From contig NZ_JAJEJP010000002.1 in assembly GCF_021390495.1 (NCBI RefSeq), positions 1,612,001 through 1,676,000 on the forward strand: 64,000 nucleotides of DNA, written 5' to 3'. The first letter of the stretch is position 1, and every line of letters begins with the position of its first letter. Source of the stretch: Paraburkholderia sp. ZP32-5. GTDB taxonomy: Bacteria; Pseudomonadota; Gammaproteobacteria; Burkholderiales; Burkholderiaceae. Under the pieces are notes generated by a model that worked only from the letters and a program-made list of their open reading frames with translations, was not told where the DNA came from and did no database searches. Below, piece after piece: positions 10,122 through 18,959 of this stretch. A program made the position numbers and the translations under genes.

Positions 10122-12095
10122 ATGAAAATATCGCTCCCACCACCGCAAGCGCGGCCGAACCGCGTCTACCCGCCGGGCACACCGGGCCTGCATGGCCTCG
10201 TGTCGCTGATTACCGGCGTGGTGGTCGTGTGCGGGCTCTATTTCGGCCGGGCGGTGCTGATTCCGATCACGTTGTCGGTGCTGCTGAGCTTTCTGCTCGC
10301 GCCGCTCGTGCAGATGCTGCGGCGTCTGCATATGGGCCAGTTGCCGTCGATCTTCATCGCGGTGCTGTTCGCGCTCGCGTCATTGCTCGCGGTCGGCGCG
10401 CTGATCGGCGCGCAGCTCGTGCAGCTCGCCGGCGACCTGCCGCAGTATCAGGAAGCGATCGAACAGAAGATCGAAACGGTGCAGGAAAAAACCGTGGGCC
10501 GCGCCGACTCGCTGATGAGCAGCGCGGCCGGCGCGCTGCAGCGCATGGCGCCGTCGCGGCCCGCTCCGCCGCGCCCGACCGGCCGTGCCGCGCGCAACGC
10601 GCCGCAGGTGCCGCAACAGGTTGAGGTGCACCAGCCCGCGCCGACCCCGGTGGAACTCGCACAGCGCGCGCTATCGCCCGCAATCGCGCCGCTCGAGACG
10701 ACCTTTATCGTGCTGGTCGTGACGATCTTCATTCTTCTGCAGCGCGAGGATTTGCGCGACCGGCTGATCAGCCTGTTCGGCTCGCGCGATCTGCACCGCA
10801 CGACTACCGCGATCAACGACGCCGCCGGGCGCCTGTCGCGCTACTTCGTCGCGCAGCTCGGCGTGAATCTCAGCGCGGGCGGCGCGATTGCGATCGGGCT
10901 CGCGATCATCGGCGTGCCAGGCGCGCTGCTGTTCGGCGTAATCGCCGCGCTGCTGCGCTTCGTACCGTATATCGGCATCTGGATCGCCGCGATCCTCGCG
11001 GTCTTTCTCGCGGCCGCGATCCAGCCGCAATGGACGATGGCCGTCTATACGCTGATCCTGTTCATCGTCGTCGACGTGGTGGCCGGGCAGATCGCCGAAC
11101 CGGTGCTGTACGGGCATCGCTCGGGGCTGTCGCCGCTCGCGGTGGTGGTCGCGGCGATCTTCTGGAGCTGGCTGTGGGGGCCGATCGGGCTGGTGCTGTC
11201 GACACCGCTGACGCTGTGCGTGGTCACGCTCGGGCGCTACGCCGATCGTCTGAACTTTCTGACCGTGCTGCTCGGCGACCAGCCGGCGCTCACGCCCGCG
11301 CAGAACTTCTATCAACGGCTGCTCGCCGACGATCCGCACGAGGCGATCGTGCAGGCCGAGCGGCTGCTGCGCGACATGTCGCTGCTCGACTACTACGATC
11401 AGGTCGTGCTCGAAGGCCTGCGGCTCGCGCGCAACGACGCGCTGCGCGGCGTGCTGATGCCGGACCAGTTGCAGCGGATCAACAACGCGCTCGTCGATAT
11501 CGTCGAAAACCTCGAAATCGCGGATGGGCTCGACGATTCGTTCACGCGCGTCGAAACGGCCAATACCGGCGGCGCGCTGCTGGCTTCGGAGCCGCTATCG
11601 ATGTCCACGGGTTCGTCGGAGCGTCACGACAGCCATGTGCTCGCGCGCTCGCAGCAATCCGGCGACGGCCACGCCACGGCGGTGCTGTGCGTGCCGGGCC
11701 GCGGCGCGTTCGACGAAGTGACCACCGCGATTGCCGCGCAACTGCTCGGCCGCCACGGCTTCGCACCGCTGACGGCCACGCACTCCGGCTATCGCAGCGC
11801 GAGCGCCGACGAACCGAGCTTCAAGGACGCGCCGATCATCTGCATCGTGTCGCTCGACGCGCCCGAGTCGCCGCCGTATCTGCGCAACATGCTGCGGCGC
11901 ACCCGCGAATGGCGGCCGCGCGCGACGCTCGTCGTGGGTGTCGGTGTCGGCGATGTGCCGGATAGCGGCGCGGAACTGGATCCGAACGGCGCCTTGCACG
12001 CCGCGCCGACGTTTCGCGCGATGATTCAGGAATGCCGGGCGGAGACCGGCGCGGTGCCGGCGCGACAGGCGACGTATACGGCGGGAGCGGATTGA
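10122..12095 (+). CDS. AI-2E family transporter (PerM-like) with C-terminal soluble extension
   Basis: A 657-residue protein. Residues about 1-370 hold the usual AI-2E/PerM permease with eight or so hydrophobic segments (GLVSLITGVVVVCGLYFGRA, LIPITLSVLLSFLLAPLV, TFIVLVVTIFILLQRED, ALLFGVIAALLRFVPYIGIW). Members that export AI-2 or act as Na+/H+ antiporters are about 350 residues, so roughly 285 residues are extra. The tail has a helical part (QNFYQRLLADDPHEAIVQAE) and, from about 520, a Rossmann-like part (AVLCVPGRGAFDEVTTAIAA) resembling B12-binding-type folds, though without the cobalamin DxHxxG motif. ATG 10122 was chosen because the permease similarity begins just after it. An intrinsic terminator follows. 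Confidence 0.88.
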   Translation: MKISLPPPQARPNRVYPPGTPGLHGLVSLITGVVVVCGLYFGRAVLIPITLSVLLSFLLAPLVQMLRRLHMGQLPSIFIAVLFALASLLAVGALIGAQLVQLAGDLPQYQEAIEQKIETVQEKTVGRADSLMSSAAGALQRMAPSRPAPPRPTGRAARNAPQVPQQVEVHQPAPTPVELAQRALSPAIAPLETTFIVLVVTIFILLQREDLRDRLISLFGSRDLHRTTTAINDAAGRLSRYFVAQLGVNLSAGGAIAIGLAIIGVPGALLFGVIAALLRFVPYIGIWIAAILAVFLAAAIQPQWTMAVYTLILFIVVDVVAGQIAEPVLYGHRSGLSPLAVVVAAIFWSWLWGPIGLVLSTPLTLCVVTLGRYADRLNFLTVLLGDQPALTPAQNFYQRLLADDPHEAIVQAERLLRDMSLLDYYDQVVLEGLRLARNDALRGVLMPDQLQRINNALVDIVENLEIADGLDDSFTRVETANTGGALLASEPLSMSTGSSERHDSHVLARSQQSGDGHATAVLCVPGRGAFDEVTTAIAAQLLGRHGFAPLTATHSGYRSASADEPSFKDAPIICIVSLDAPESPPYLRNMLRRTREWRPRATLVVGVGVGDVPDSGAELDPNGALHAAPTFRAMIQECRAETGAVPARQATYTAGAD

Positions 12096-12188
12096 CGGCG
12101 GGCTCGGAGCCGGTTGTAGATGCGCCTCACAGTTAGCCGGGAGCCGGATCGAGTCCGGCGCGAATCGAGCCGCCATCACCACAACGAA

Positions 12189-12224
12189 GCCGCGAGGATG
12201 CGCACAGCGCCTCGCGGCTTTTTT
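12189..12224 (+). terminator. Intrinsic terminator after the AI-2E transporter gene
   Basis: Nine-base arms GCCGCGAGG / CCTCGCGGC with a 12-base loop are followed by six Ts, 94 bases after the stop. It isolates the transporter from the monooxygenase gene. The rest of 12096-12407 (312 bases) holds no gene I can support, only the promoter and leader of the next gene. Confidence 0.85.
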
Positions 12225-12407
12225 GCGCCGGTGCGCCGGGTTGTACCCAAAATGAGGACAGCGGCAAGCGGGTGCTGCTGCATACTGCATCGATCGATTG
12301 GCCTGCCTGCACGGCTTCGGGCAGCTGCGGCCAGCCGCGGAAGCGCGAAGCCGCGTCCCGCCCCAACGCATGCCAGCTAGAAGCACAAAAAGATTCCGGA
12401 GACGCGT

Positions 12408-14138
12408 ATGACCCGCCCGTTCAAACCCTATCCGTTCGAGCCGCGCCGCTATCCGGCCCGTGTGCCGCCGCTCGCCGACGGCCGCGAACCGGCCGAGCAC
12501 GCGGTCGCGATCGTCGGCGGCGGCCCGGTCGGCATGACGCTCGCGCTCGCGCTGGCGCGTCAGGGCGTGCGCTCGGTCCTGATCGAAGCCGACGACAGCG
12601 TCTGCACCGGCAGCCGCGCGATCTGCATCTCGCGGCGCAGCCTCGAAATCTTCAAGCGGCTCGGCATCGTCGACGGCTTCCTGCACAAGGGCCTCGCGTG
12701 GACCGGCGGACGCAGCTTCTATCGCGACACCGAGGTGTTCCGCTTCGCGATGCATCAGGACGACGAGCAATCGCTGCCGCCGATGATCAACATCGCGCAG
12801 TATCAGATCGAGCAGTTGCTGCTCGACGAGATCGAACGGCACGCCGATCTGATCGATGTGCGCTGGCAGACGCGCGTCACGGCGATCGAGCAACGGCCGC
12901 AAGGCGGCGCGACGCTGACGTTGCGCACCACCGCTGCAAATGCCGAGGCCGAGGCCACGAGCTGGAAAATGGACGCCGCATGGGTCGTCGCCTGCGACGG
13001 CGGACGCAGCACGATGCGCGAGCTGCTCGGCCTGAAGCTGACCGGCACGACCTACGAAGGCCGCTACGTGATCGTCGATATCGAACTGGACAGCACGCGT
13101 GCGACCGAGCGGCTTGCCTACTTCGACCCTCCGTCCAATCCCGGCTCGACCGTGCTGGTGCACAAGCAGCCCGACAACGTGTGGCGCATCGACTACCAGC
13201 TACGCGACGACGAGGATGCCGACGCGGCCGTGCTGCCCGACAACGTGATGCCGCGCGTGCAGAGCGTGCTCGATTCGATGGGCGAAACGGGCGTGTGGTC
13301 GCCGATCTGGATCACGATCTACAAGGCCAATGCGCTGACGCTCGAACGCTATCGCCACGGCGCGGTGCTATTCGCGGGCGACGCCGCGCACCTGGTGCCG
13401 ATCTTCGGCGTGCGCGGCGCGAATTCGGGCATCGACGACGCCGACAATCTCGGCTGGAAACTGGCATGCGTGGTCAACGGCATCGCGTCACCGGCGCTGC
13501 TCGACAGCTATAGCGACGAGCGCGTGTATGCGGCGCGCGAGAATCTGAGCTACGGCATGAAGAGCACCGAATTCATGGCACCGCCGACCTTCGCGTTCGA
13601 CCTGCTTCGCACTGCCGTGCTGGGGCTTGCCGAACAGCATGCTGCGGTGCGCCCGTTGATCAATCCGCGCCAGACGCATGCGATTGCCTACCGGCAGTCG
13701 CCGCTCAATTACGCCGCCGCGGAGTGCGGGGAATTCAGCGGCGGCCCGGCGCCGGGCACGGTACTGCCCGAATGCAGGCTAGTGCGAACCACTGATGACG
13801 GCGCAATCGCCGATATTCATCTGACCGATCTGCTCAGCCCCTGCTTCACCGCGCTGCGCTTTTCTCCGGACCACTCAACCGAAGAAACCTGGCAGCAACT
13901 ACAAGCAACGCTAGCCAGCAAGGGCATTCCATTCGAGACGATCGACATCGTCGCGAACGACGCGCCCCACGCCAGCGGCCCGCATGCGATCGATCAAACC
14001 GGCCGCCTGCACGACATGTTCGACGCACAACCCGGCACCGTCTATCTGATCCGCCCGGACGGCCACGTACTCGCGCGCTGGCGCAACGGCAGCGCGGCGG
14101 CCGTGTGCGACGCGCTCGATGCAACGCTCACGATCTAA
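12408..14138 (+). CDS. FAD-dependent aromatic-type monooxygenase (MhpA/PheA/TfdB family)
   Basis: A 576-residue class A flavoprotein hydroxylase. The FAD-binding GxGxxG motif is VAIVGGGPVGMTLALALARQ (residues about 32-51), the DG motif is VACDGGRSTMRE, and the GD motif is VLFAGDAAHLVPIFGVRG. The last about 120 residues form the thioredoxin-like dimerisation domain (TVYLIRPDGHVLARW). It should hydroxylate an aromatic or related substrate with NAD(P)H and O2; the substrate cannot be read from sequence. GGAG lies 7 bases before the ATG. A DUF2783 gene follows after 21 bases, a common pairing for this subfamily. Confidence 0.9.
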   Translation: MTRPFKPYPFEPRRYPARVPPLADGREPAEHAVAIVGGGPVGMTLALALARQGVRSVLIEADDSVCTGSRAICISRRSLEIFKRLGIVDGFLHKGLAWTGGRSFYRDTEVFRFAMHQDDEQSLPPMINIAQYQIEQLLLDEIERHADLIDVRWQTRVTAIEQRPQGGATLTLRTTAANAEAEATSWKMDAAWVVACDGGRSTMRELLGLKLTGTTYEGRYVIVDIELDSTRATERLAYFDPPSNPGSTVLVHKQPDNVWRIDYQLRDDEDADAAVLPDNVMPRVQSVLDSMGETGVWSPIWITIYKANALTLERYRHGAVLFAGDAAHLVPIFGVRGANSGIDDADNLGWKLACVVNGIASPALLDSYSDERVYAARENLSYGMKSTEFMAPPTFAFDLLRTAVLGLAEQHAAVRPLINPRQTHAIAYRQSPLNYAAAECGEFSGGPAPGTVLPECRLVRTTDDGAIADIHLTDLLSPCFTALRFSPDHSTEETWQQLQATLASKGIPFETIDIVANDAPHASGPHAIDQTGRLHDMFDAQPGTVYLIRPDGHVLARWRNGSAAAVCDALDATLTI

Positions 14139-14159
14139 CGCGCAAGGACGTCCCTCATC

Positions 14160-14357
14160 ATGACCGATAGCGATCTCGACCTCATCTATACGACACTGTG
14201 CAATACGCTGACGAACGAAGGCGAAGCGCAGGCGCCGCTCTATCTGGCGCGCCTCGCGCTGCTGTGCCTGACTGAAATCGACGACCCGCGGCGCGCGTTG
14301 TCGTTGATCGAAGCGGCAAAACTGGCCGGCGGTTCGGCGGTAGCAGCGGCTGTTTAG
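14160..14357 (+). CDS. Small DUF2783 protein
   Basis: A 65-residue protein, MTDSDLDLIYTTLCNTLTNE..., with the DUF2783 pattern of an N-terminal LDxxY helix and a central helix (LYLARLALLCLTEIDDP). AAGGAC precedes the ATG. It is co-transcribed with the monooxygenase and probably assists it or binds it, but no function is known for the family. Confidence 0.82.
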   Translation: MTDSDLDLIYTTLCNTLTNEGEAQAPLYLARLALLCLTEIDDPRRALSLIEAAKLAGGSAVAAAV

Positions 14358-14362
14358 CGAGT

Positions 14363-14396
14363 AAAAAAAAACCGCCGTGCGATGGATGCACGGCGG
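14363..14396 (-). terminator. Intrinsic terminator of the minus-strand reductase gene
   Basis: Read on the minus strand: nine-base arms CCGCCGTGC / GCACGGCGG, 7-base loop, then a run of nine Ts. It lies 69 bases past the stop of the ketopantoate-reductase-like gene and may also slow transcription from the DUF2783 side. Confidence 0.88.
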
Positions 14397-14464
14397 CTCT
14401 ACGGCTTGTCCTCTGCTTATCGTCCGACGTTCAGGTCACGGCCCGAACGCTTCGCAAGCTCAGC

Positions 14465-15448
14465 TCACTGCTTCGGATACAGCCCCAACGTGCTCGCATG
14501 CAGCCGCGCGAGCCCAAGCAATGCATCGGTATAGGGCGTCGGCACACGCGTCAGTTGCCCCAGCTCGCGCACCGCGCCGACCAGCGCGTCGAGTTCGACT
14601 GCCTTGCCGGCCTGCACGTCCTGCAGCATCGACGTCTTCATCGCGCCGAGTTTCAGCGTGACCGCGTGGCGATCGTCGGGTGCCTGCTCGATCGGAATGC
14701 CGAAGCGCTCACCGATCTCCTTCGCCTCCAGCATGATGTTCGTGACGAAGCCGCGCACCAGTTCGTCGCCGAGAATCCGGTCGGTAGTCGCGCCGGTGAT
14801 GGCGCTGACCGGGTTCATCGTCATGTTGCCCCACAGCTTGAACCACACGTCGCACTGGATCCGCGCGGACATCGTCGCGTTGAAACCGGCCGCGCGCAGC
14901 ATCGCCGTCAACTGCTCGACGCGCGCGCTCGGCTGCCCCGACGCCTCGCCGATGATCAGCCCATTGCCCTGGTGATGCCGGATCACGCCGGGTCCGTCGA
15001 TCAGACAGCTCGCATGCACGACGCAGCCGACCGTTTGCGCGCTCGGAATCGCGGCGGCGATCGCGCCGTCCGGATCGATCGATTTCAGCCGCTGACCGGC
15101 GAAGTCGCCGTCGAGGCCGTCGCAGAACCACCACGGCACACCGTTCATCGCCGTCAGCACGATCGTGTCCGGCCCGATCAGCGGCCTGATGTGCGCGGCC
15201 ACCGACGCCATCGCCGGCCCCTTCACCGCGATCACGACCAGCTCCTGCACGCCGAGATCGGCGGGCTTGTCGCTGGCCTTGACCTGCTCAGCGTAGATCA
15301 CACCGCCTTCGATCAGACGCAGGCCGTGCTGGCGCACTGCATCGAGCGTCGCACCACGCGCGACCACGCTGACGTCGTGGCCCGCCTGCGCCAGCTTCAT
15401 TCCCATCCAACCGCCGATCGCACCGGCGCCGTAGATCGCTACTTTCAT
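14465..15448 (-). CDS. 2-dehydropantoate 2-reductase family protein (PanE/ApbA-like)
   Basis: A 327-residue NADPH-dependent ketopantoate-reductase-family enzyme. The Rossmann motif is at the N-terminus (MKVAIYGAGAIGGWMG); the lysine-containing segment CDVWFKLWGNMTMNP near residue 200 and the C-terminal helical domain (VKLxAMKTSMLQDVQAGKAVE-like) match the family. True PanE is about 300 residues and makes pantoate for CoA, but paralogues act on other 2-oxo acids. Since it lies with an aldolase and aminotransferase under an apparent LysR control, a catabolic role is at least as likely. AAGGA precedes the ATG. Confidence 0.88.
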   Translation of the reverse strand: MKVAIYGAGAIGGWMGMKLAQAGHDVSVVARGATLDAVRQHGLRLIEGGVIYAEQVKASDKPADLGVQELVVIAVKGPAMASVAAHIRPLIGPDTIVLTAMNGVPWWFCDGLDGDFAGQRLKSIDPDGAIAAAIPSAQTVGCVVHASCLIDGPGVIRHHQGNGLIIGEASGQPSARVEQLTAMLRAAGFNATMSARIQCDVWFKLWGNMTMNPVSAITGATTDRILGDELVRGFVTNIMLEAKEIGERFGIPIEQAPDDRHAVTLKLGAMKTSMLQDVQAGKAVELDALVGAVRELGQLTRVPTPYTDALLGLARLHASTLGLYPKQ

Positions 15449-15528
15449 CGCTTCAGTCCTTGCCTGTGCTCGCGTTTATTATTGCGTTTGTTGCTGCGCT
15501 TATTACTGTGTTTACCAAGGTGTTCGCT

Positions 15529-15555
15529 CAAGGTGCTCTTTCAGAGCACGCCTTG
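15529..15555. terminator. Hairpin just after the aldolase stop
   Basis: CAAGGTGCTCT pairs with AGAGCACGCCTTG (2-base bulge, 3-base loop), beginning 7 bases past the aldolase stop on the minus strand. No U-tract follows. It may separate or attenuate transcription into the reductase gene. Confidence 0.4.
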
Positions 15556-15561
15556 ATCCGC

Positions 15562-16359
15562 TCATTGGCGATAGCTCGCGTCGATACGATCGACACGCCG
15601 CACCAGCGCATCGAACACGTCCTGCCCGGCACCGTGGCGCGGGTCGAACTGCAGCGCGTCGCGCGTGCAGCGAATCGCTACCTCTTCCGGCACCGGCCGC
15701 GCGGCGCCCATCGAGAACGTCGCCATCTGGATTTCGCAGGCACGATTGAGCGTCCACAGAATCGCGAAGGTCTGCGCCAACGTGTGGCCCCACGCGAGCA
15801 GACCATGGTTGCGCAGAATCACCGCCTGTTTGTCGCCGATATGCGCGAGCAGCCGCGGCCCCTCTTCCGCGTGAATCGTGATGCCCTCGAAATCGTGATA
15901 CGCGATGCGATCGTGCAACTGCGCGCTGTAGAAGTTGGTCTGCTGCAAGCCCGCTTCGAGGCTGGCGACCGCGACGCCCGCCGTCGTATGCGTGTGCATC
16001 ACGCAGTGCGCGTCCGGCAGGCCCTCGTGAATCGCCGCATGCACGACGAAGCCGGCCGGGTTGACCGGATACGGCGAGCCGTCGAGCACCCGCCCCTGCG
16101 CGTCGATTTTCACCAGATTGCTCGCGGTCACTTCACTGTAGTGCAGCCCGAACGGGTTGATCAGGAAATGACGCTCGTCGCCGCTGACACTGGCGGGCAC
16201 GCGCAGCGTGATGTGGTTGTAGATCATCTCGGTCCAGCCGAGCAGATCGAAGATGCGGTAGCACGCGGCGAGCTGCACGCGCGCCTGCCATTCGTCCGGA
16301 TGCATCGCGGCGGATGCGCACGCGCGCGCCGGCTGTGTTTCGAGCGTGATCGTCGTCAT
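15562..16359 (-). CDS. Class II aldolase/adducin family protein
   Basis: A 265-residue zinc-dependent aldolase-family protein. Conserved features are the phosphate/anion segment YNHITLRVP, the acidic residue region SEVTASNLVKID, the zinc ligands HTHTTAG (residues about 107-113) and a later histidine in ILRNHGLLAWG. It should cleave or decarboxylate a hydroxy-keto substrate, or be a non-enzymatic family member. I chose ATG 16359 because GGAGA precedes it; the reading frame extends 22 codons further upstream. It lies 127 bases downstream of the aminotransferase on the same strand. Confidence 0.85.
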   Translation of the reverse strand: MTTITLETQPARACASAAMHPDEWQARVQLAACYRIFDLLGWTEMIYNHITLRVPASVSGDERHFLINPFGLHYSEVTASNLVKIDAQGRVLDGSPYPVNPAGFVVHAAIHEGLPDAHCVMHTHTTAGVAVASLEAGLQQTNFYSAQLHDRIAYHDFEGITIHAEEGPRLLAHIGDKQAVILRNHGLLAWGHTLAQTFAILWTLNRACEIQMATFSMGAARPVPEEVAIRCTRDALQFDPRHGAGQDVFDALVRRVDRIDASYRQ

Positions 16360-16486
16360 TCGTGTCTCCATGATTGTCGTTATGGCGGTGTATCGGTGTG
16401 CACTGCTGACGCGCACAGCGGACATCCACCGCGTATCCGGGCTTACCGCATCTGCCCGACTCGTCCGCCGTGCTACGCGGGCGTGC

Positions 16487-17686
16487 TCAGGCGCCCGACA
16501 CCACCGCCGCGATCGATGCCGCGACGTACTCCGCGTTGCGCTCGTTGAGGCCGGCGACGCACATGCGCCCCGAGCGCAGCACGTACACCGCGTATTCGTT
16601 GCGCAGCCGCTCGACCTGGCTTTCGGAGAGCCCGGTGTAGGTGAACATGCCGCGCTGCGCGACGTAACGCGCGCGCATCACTTCGCTAACTCGGCCTTCG
16701 AGTCCCGCGTGAATCACGTTGCGCATCGCCAGAATGCGCTCGCGCATCGTGCTGAGTTCGGTTTCCCACGACGCGCGCAGCGACGCGTCGGCGAGCACGT
16801 TGGCGACGAGCCGCGCGCCATGCGTCGGCGGATTGCTGTAGTTCGCGCGCACCGCGGACATCAGTTGCCCAGCCACGCGCGCCGCTTCGTCCGCGCTCCG
16901 GCAGACGACGCTCAACGCGCCGACGCGCTCGCCGTACAGCGAGAAATTCTTCGAGAACGAATTGGCGACGATCAACGGGATGTCCGCATCGGCGAGCAGC
17001 CGTACGCACGCGGCGTCGTCTTCGAGACCCGCGCCGAAGCCCTGGTAGGCCATGTCGACGAACGCGATCAGCTTGCGGCGCTGCAATACCGGCACCAGTT
17101 CGGCCCATTGCGCGGGGCTCAGATCGACGCCGGTCGGGTTGTGACAGCATGCGTGCAGCAGCACGACGCTCTTCTCCGGCAACGCGTCGATCGCGGCGAG
17201 CATCTCGGCGAAACGCAGGCCGCCCGTTTGCGGATCGTAGTACGGATAAGTGTTGACGGTGAGCCCCGCCGCTTCGAACACGACGCGATGGTTTTCCCAG
17301 CTCGGATCGCTGATCCACATCTGCGAGCCGGGGAAGTAACGCTTCAGGAAATCGGCACCGACCTTCAGCGCGCCCGAGCCGCCGATCGTTTGCAGCGTCG
17401 CGATCCGGCCGGCCGCGCGCGCCGCGCTGTTCGCGCCGAACACCAGCACCTGGGCGGTATCGCGATACAGCGGCAGACCCGCCATCGGCAGATACGAACG
17501 CGGGCCGATCGCCTCGAGCAGCGCGCTCTCGGCGCGGCGCACCGCGTCGATCACCGGCAGCTTGCCGGCGTCGTCGAAATAGATGCCGATGCTCAGATTG
17601 ACCTTGTTCGGCCTGGGGTCCAGTTGAAAGTCTTCGTTCAGGCTCAGAATCGGGTCGCCCGGATAGGCGGGAATGTGGTCGAACAT
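16487..17686 (-). CDS. Aspartate/aromatic aminotransferase (AspC/TyrB family)
   Basis: A 399-residue PLP-dependent class I aminotransferase. The PLP lysine is in NSFSKNFSLYGERVGAL (about residue 247), with NPTG in CHNPTGVDLS and the substrate-binding arginine in LRSGRMCVAGLN. Start MFDHIPAYPGDPILSL matches family N-termini, and AAGGA lies 7 bases upstream. It should swap amino groups between aspartate or aromatic amino acids and 2-oxoglutarate. It is the first gene of a minus-strand set and is divergent from a LysR regulator, which probably controls it. Confidence 0.92.
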   Translation of the reverse strand: MFDHIPAYPGDPILSLNEDFQLDPRPNKVNLSIGIYFDDAGKLPVIDAVRRAESALLEAIGPRSYLPMAGLPLYRDTAQVLVFGANSAARAAGRIATLQTIGGSGALKVGADFLKRYFPGSQMWISDPSWENHRVVFEAAGLTVNTYPYYDPQTGGLRFAEMLAAIDALPEKSVVLLHACCHNPTGVDLSPAQWAELVPVLQRRKLIAFVDMAYQGFGAGLEDDAACVRLLADADIPLIVANSFSKNFSLYGERVGALSVVCRSADEAARVAGQLMSAVRANYSNPPTHGARLVANVLADASLRASWETELSTMRERILAMRNVIHAGLEGRVSEVMRARYVAQRGMFTYTGLSESQVERLRNEYAVYVLRSGRMCVAGLNERNAEYVAASIAAVVSGA

Positions 17687-17867
17687 GGCAGATCCTTGAA
17701 TACGGCCTCGAAAGGCCTGGTGTAGCAGCGGTGCGCGCGGATGACGGCTGGCGCGGCGGCCGATGATGGGGCAAACCTCAAGTCTAAGCCAAGCGGGTTT
17801 GCCGGGCTACGTCGACCCGCACGAGTGTCCGCTGTCGGCGTGCACCGCACAATCAATCGATTTTTCA

Positions 17868-17894
17868 CGATTCGTAAGTTTTTCTTTAGAATCG
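17868..17894. promoter_or_regulatory. Inverted repeat before the LysR gene, candidate operator
   Basis: CGATTC and GAATCG are separated by 15 bases in the AT-rich stretch just before the LysR ATG. The position suits autoregulation and shared control of the divergent aminotransferase gene. The arms are short. Confidence 0.35.
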
Positions 17895-17899
17895 ACCGC

Positions 17900-18844
17900 A
17901 TGCCCCTTACCCGCGTCACGATCCGTCAGTTCGAAGCGTTTCTCGCCATCGTCGATCTTCACAGCATCGGCGCGGCGGCGCAGCGGCTCGGGCTGACTTC
18001 GTCGGCGGTCAGCCAGTTGCTCGCCGAGCTCGAAACGGAACTGGGTTTCCGGCTATTCGATCGCACCACGCGGCGCGTCACGCTGTCCAGCGCGGGGCAG
18101 GATTTCCTCGCCTCCGCCGATTCGGTGCTGCGTCATGTGCGCGCAGCCGCCCAATCCGCCGACGATATCCGCAACCGCGCGGCCGGCATCGTGCGCGTCG
18201 GCGCGCCACTCGTGATCGCCGCAACCGCGCTGCCCGCCGCGATCGCCGAATATGCGCACGACAAGCCGAAGGTCGTCGTGCGCATCTGCGATACCGTGGT
18301 CGAGCAACTGGTGACGCGGGTCGAAAGCGGCGACATCGATCTGGCGATCGGGCCAGATCTGCAAAGCGGTGCGCGGGTGCGCCGCGAACCGGCGTTCGCA
18401 AGCCCATGGGTCATGTGGTGCGCGGCCGCGCATCCACTCGCCGCGCGGCGCCGCGTGCAGTGGCAGCATCTGCGCGACGTGCCGATCGTCGCGACCGGTC
18501 GCGATCACGAGCGCGCGGTCGGGCAGATGCTCGCGAATCTGCCGGCGGAAGCGCGCATCATTCCCGTCGACGTCGTCGATAACGTGACGACCGCGTTCGG
18601 CCTCGCCGCGCAAGGGCTCGCGGTCACGCTCGCGCCGGCCTACGTCGCGCCGCTCGCGCGCACCTTTGGGCTGGTAATGAAGCGCATCGTCGATCCCGAA
18701 ACGATTCGCGAGGTGTGCGTGTATCGCTCGACCGAGCGCGCGTTGTCGCCCTCCGCCGATGGTTTCGCCGATTTCGTGATGCCGTGGCTCAAACGCTGGG
18801 ATCGGGACACTCAGGTGGAGGAGCGACGGGCCAGGCGCGGATAA
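17900..18844 (+). CDS. LysR-family transcriptional regulator
   Basis: A 314-residue LysR regulator. The winged helix-turn-helix is at residues 1-62 (IRQFEAFLAIVDLHSIGAAA, SSAVSQLLAELE), followed by the effector-binding domain (VRVGAPLVIAATALPAAIAE). ATG 17900 gives the standard N-terminus; the longer open frame upstream is intergenic. It is divergent from the aminotransferase-aldolase-reductase set and is the obvious candidate regulator for it, with an unknown effector. Confidence 0.92.
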   Translation: MPLTRVTIRQFEAFLAIVDLHSIGAAAQRLGLTSSAVSQLLAELETELGFRLFDRTTRRVTLSSAGQDFLASADSVLRHVRAAAQSADDIRNRAAGIVRVGAPLVIAATALPAAIAEYAHDKPKVVVRICDTVVEQLVTRVESGDIDLAIGPDLQSGARVRREPAFASPWVMWCAAAHPLAARRRVQWQHLRDVPIVATGRDHERAVGQMLANLPAEARIIPVDVVDNVTTAFGLAAQGLAVTLAPAYVAPLARTFGLVMKRIVDPETIREVCVYRSTERALSPSADGFADFVMPWLKRWDRDTQVEERRARRG

Positions 18845-18959
18845 AACCCGGCTCGGTGCCTGATTGACGGAGTGACTGCGTAAAAGCACGCGCGAACCGC
18901 GCTGAATGAAATCAGACTGCGGCGGCGCTGCAAGCAAATGCGACGTCCGCCCTTCGCGG

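Noticed and set aside
11595..13163. 522-codon open frame on the minus strand across the AI-2E transporter and monooxygenase genes
   Set aside because: It runs through a terminator and two well-supported genes and has no recognisable domain.
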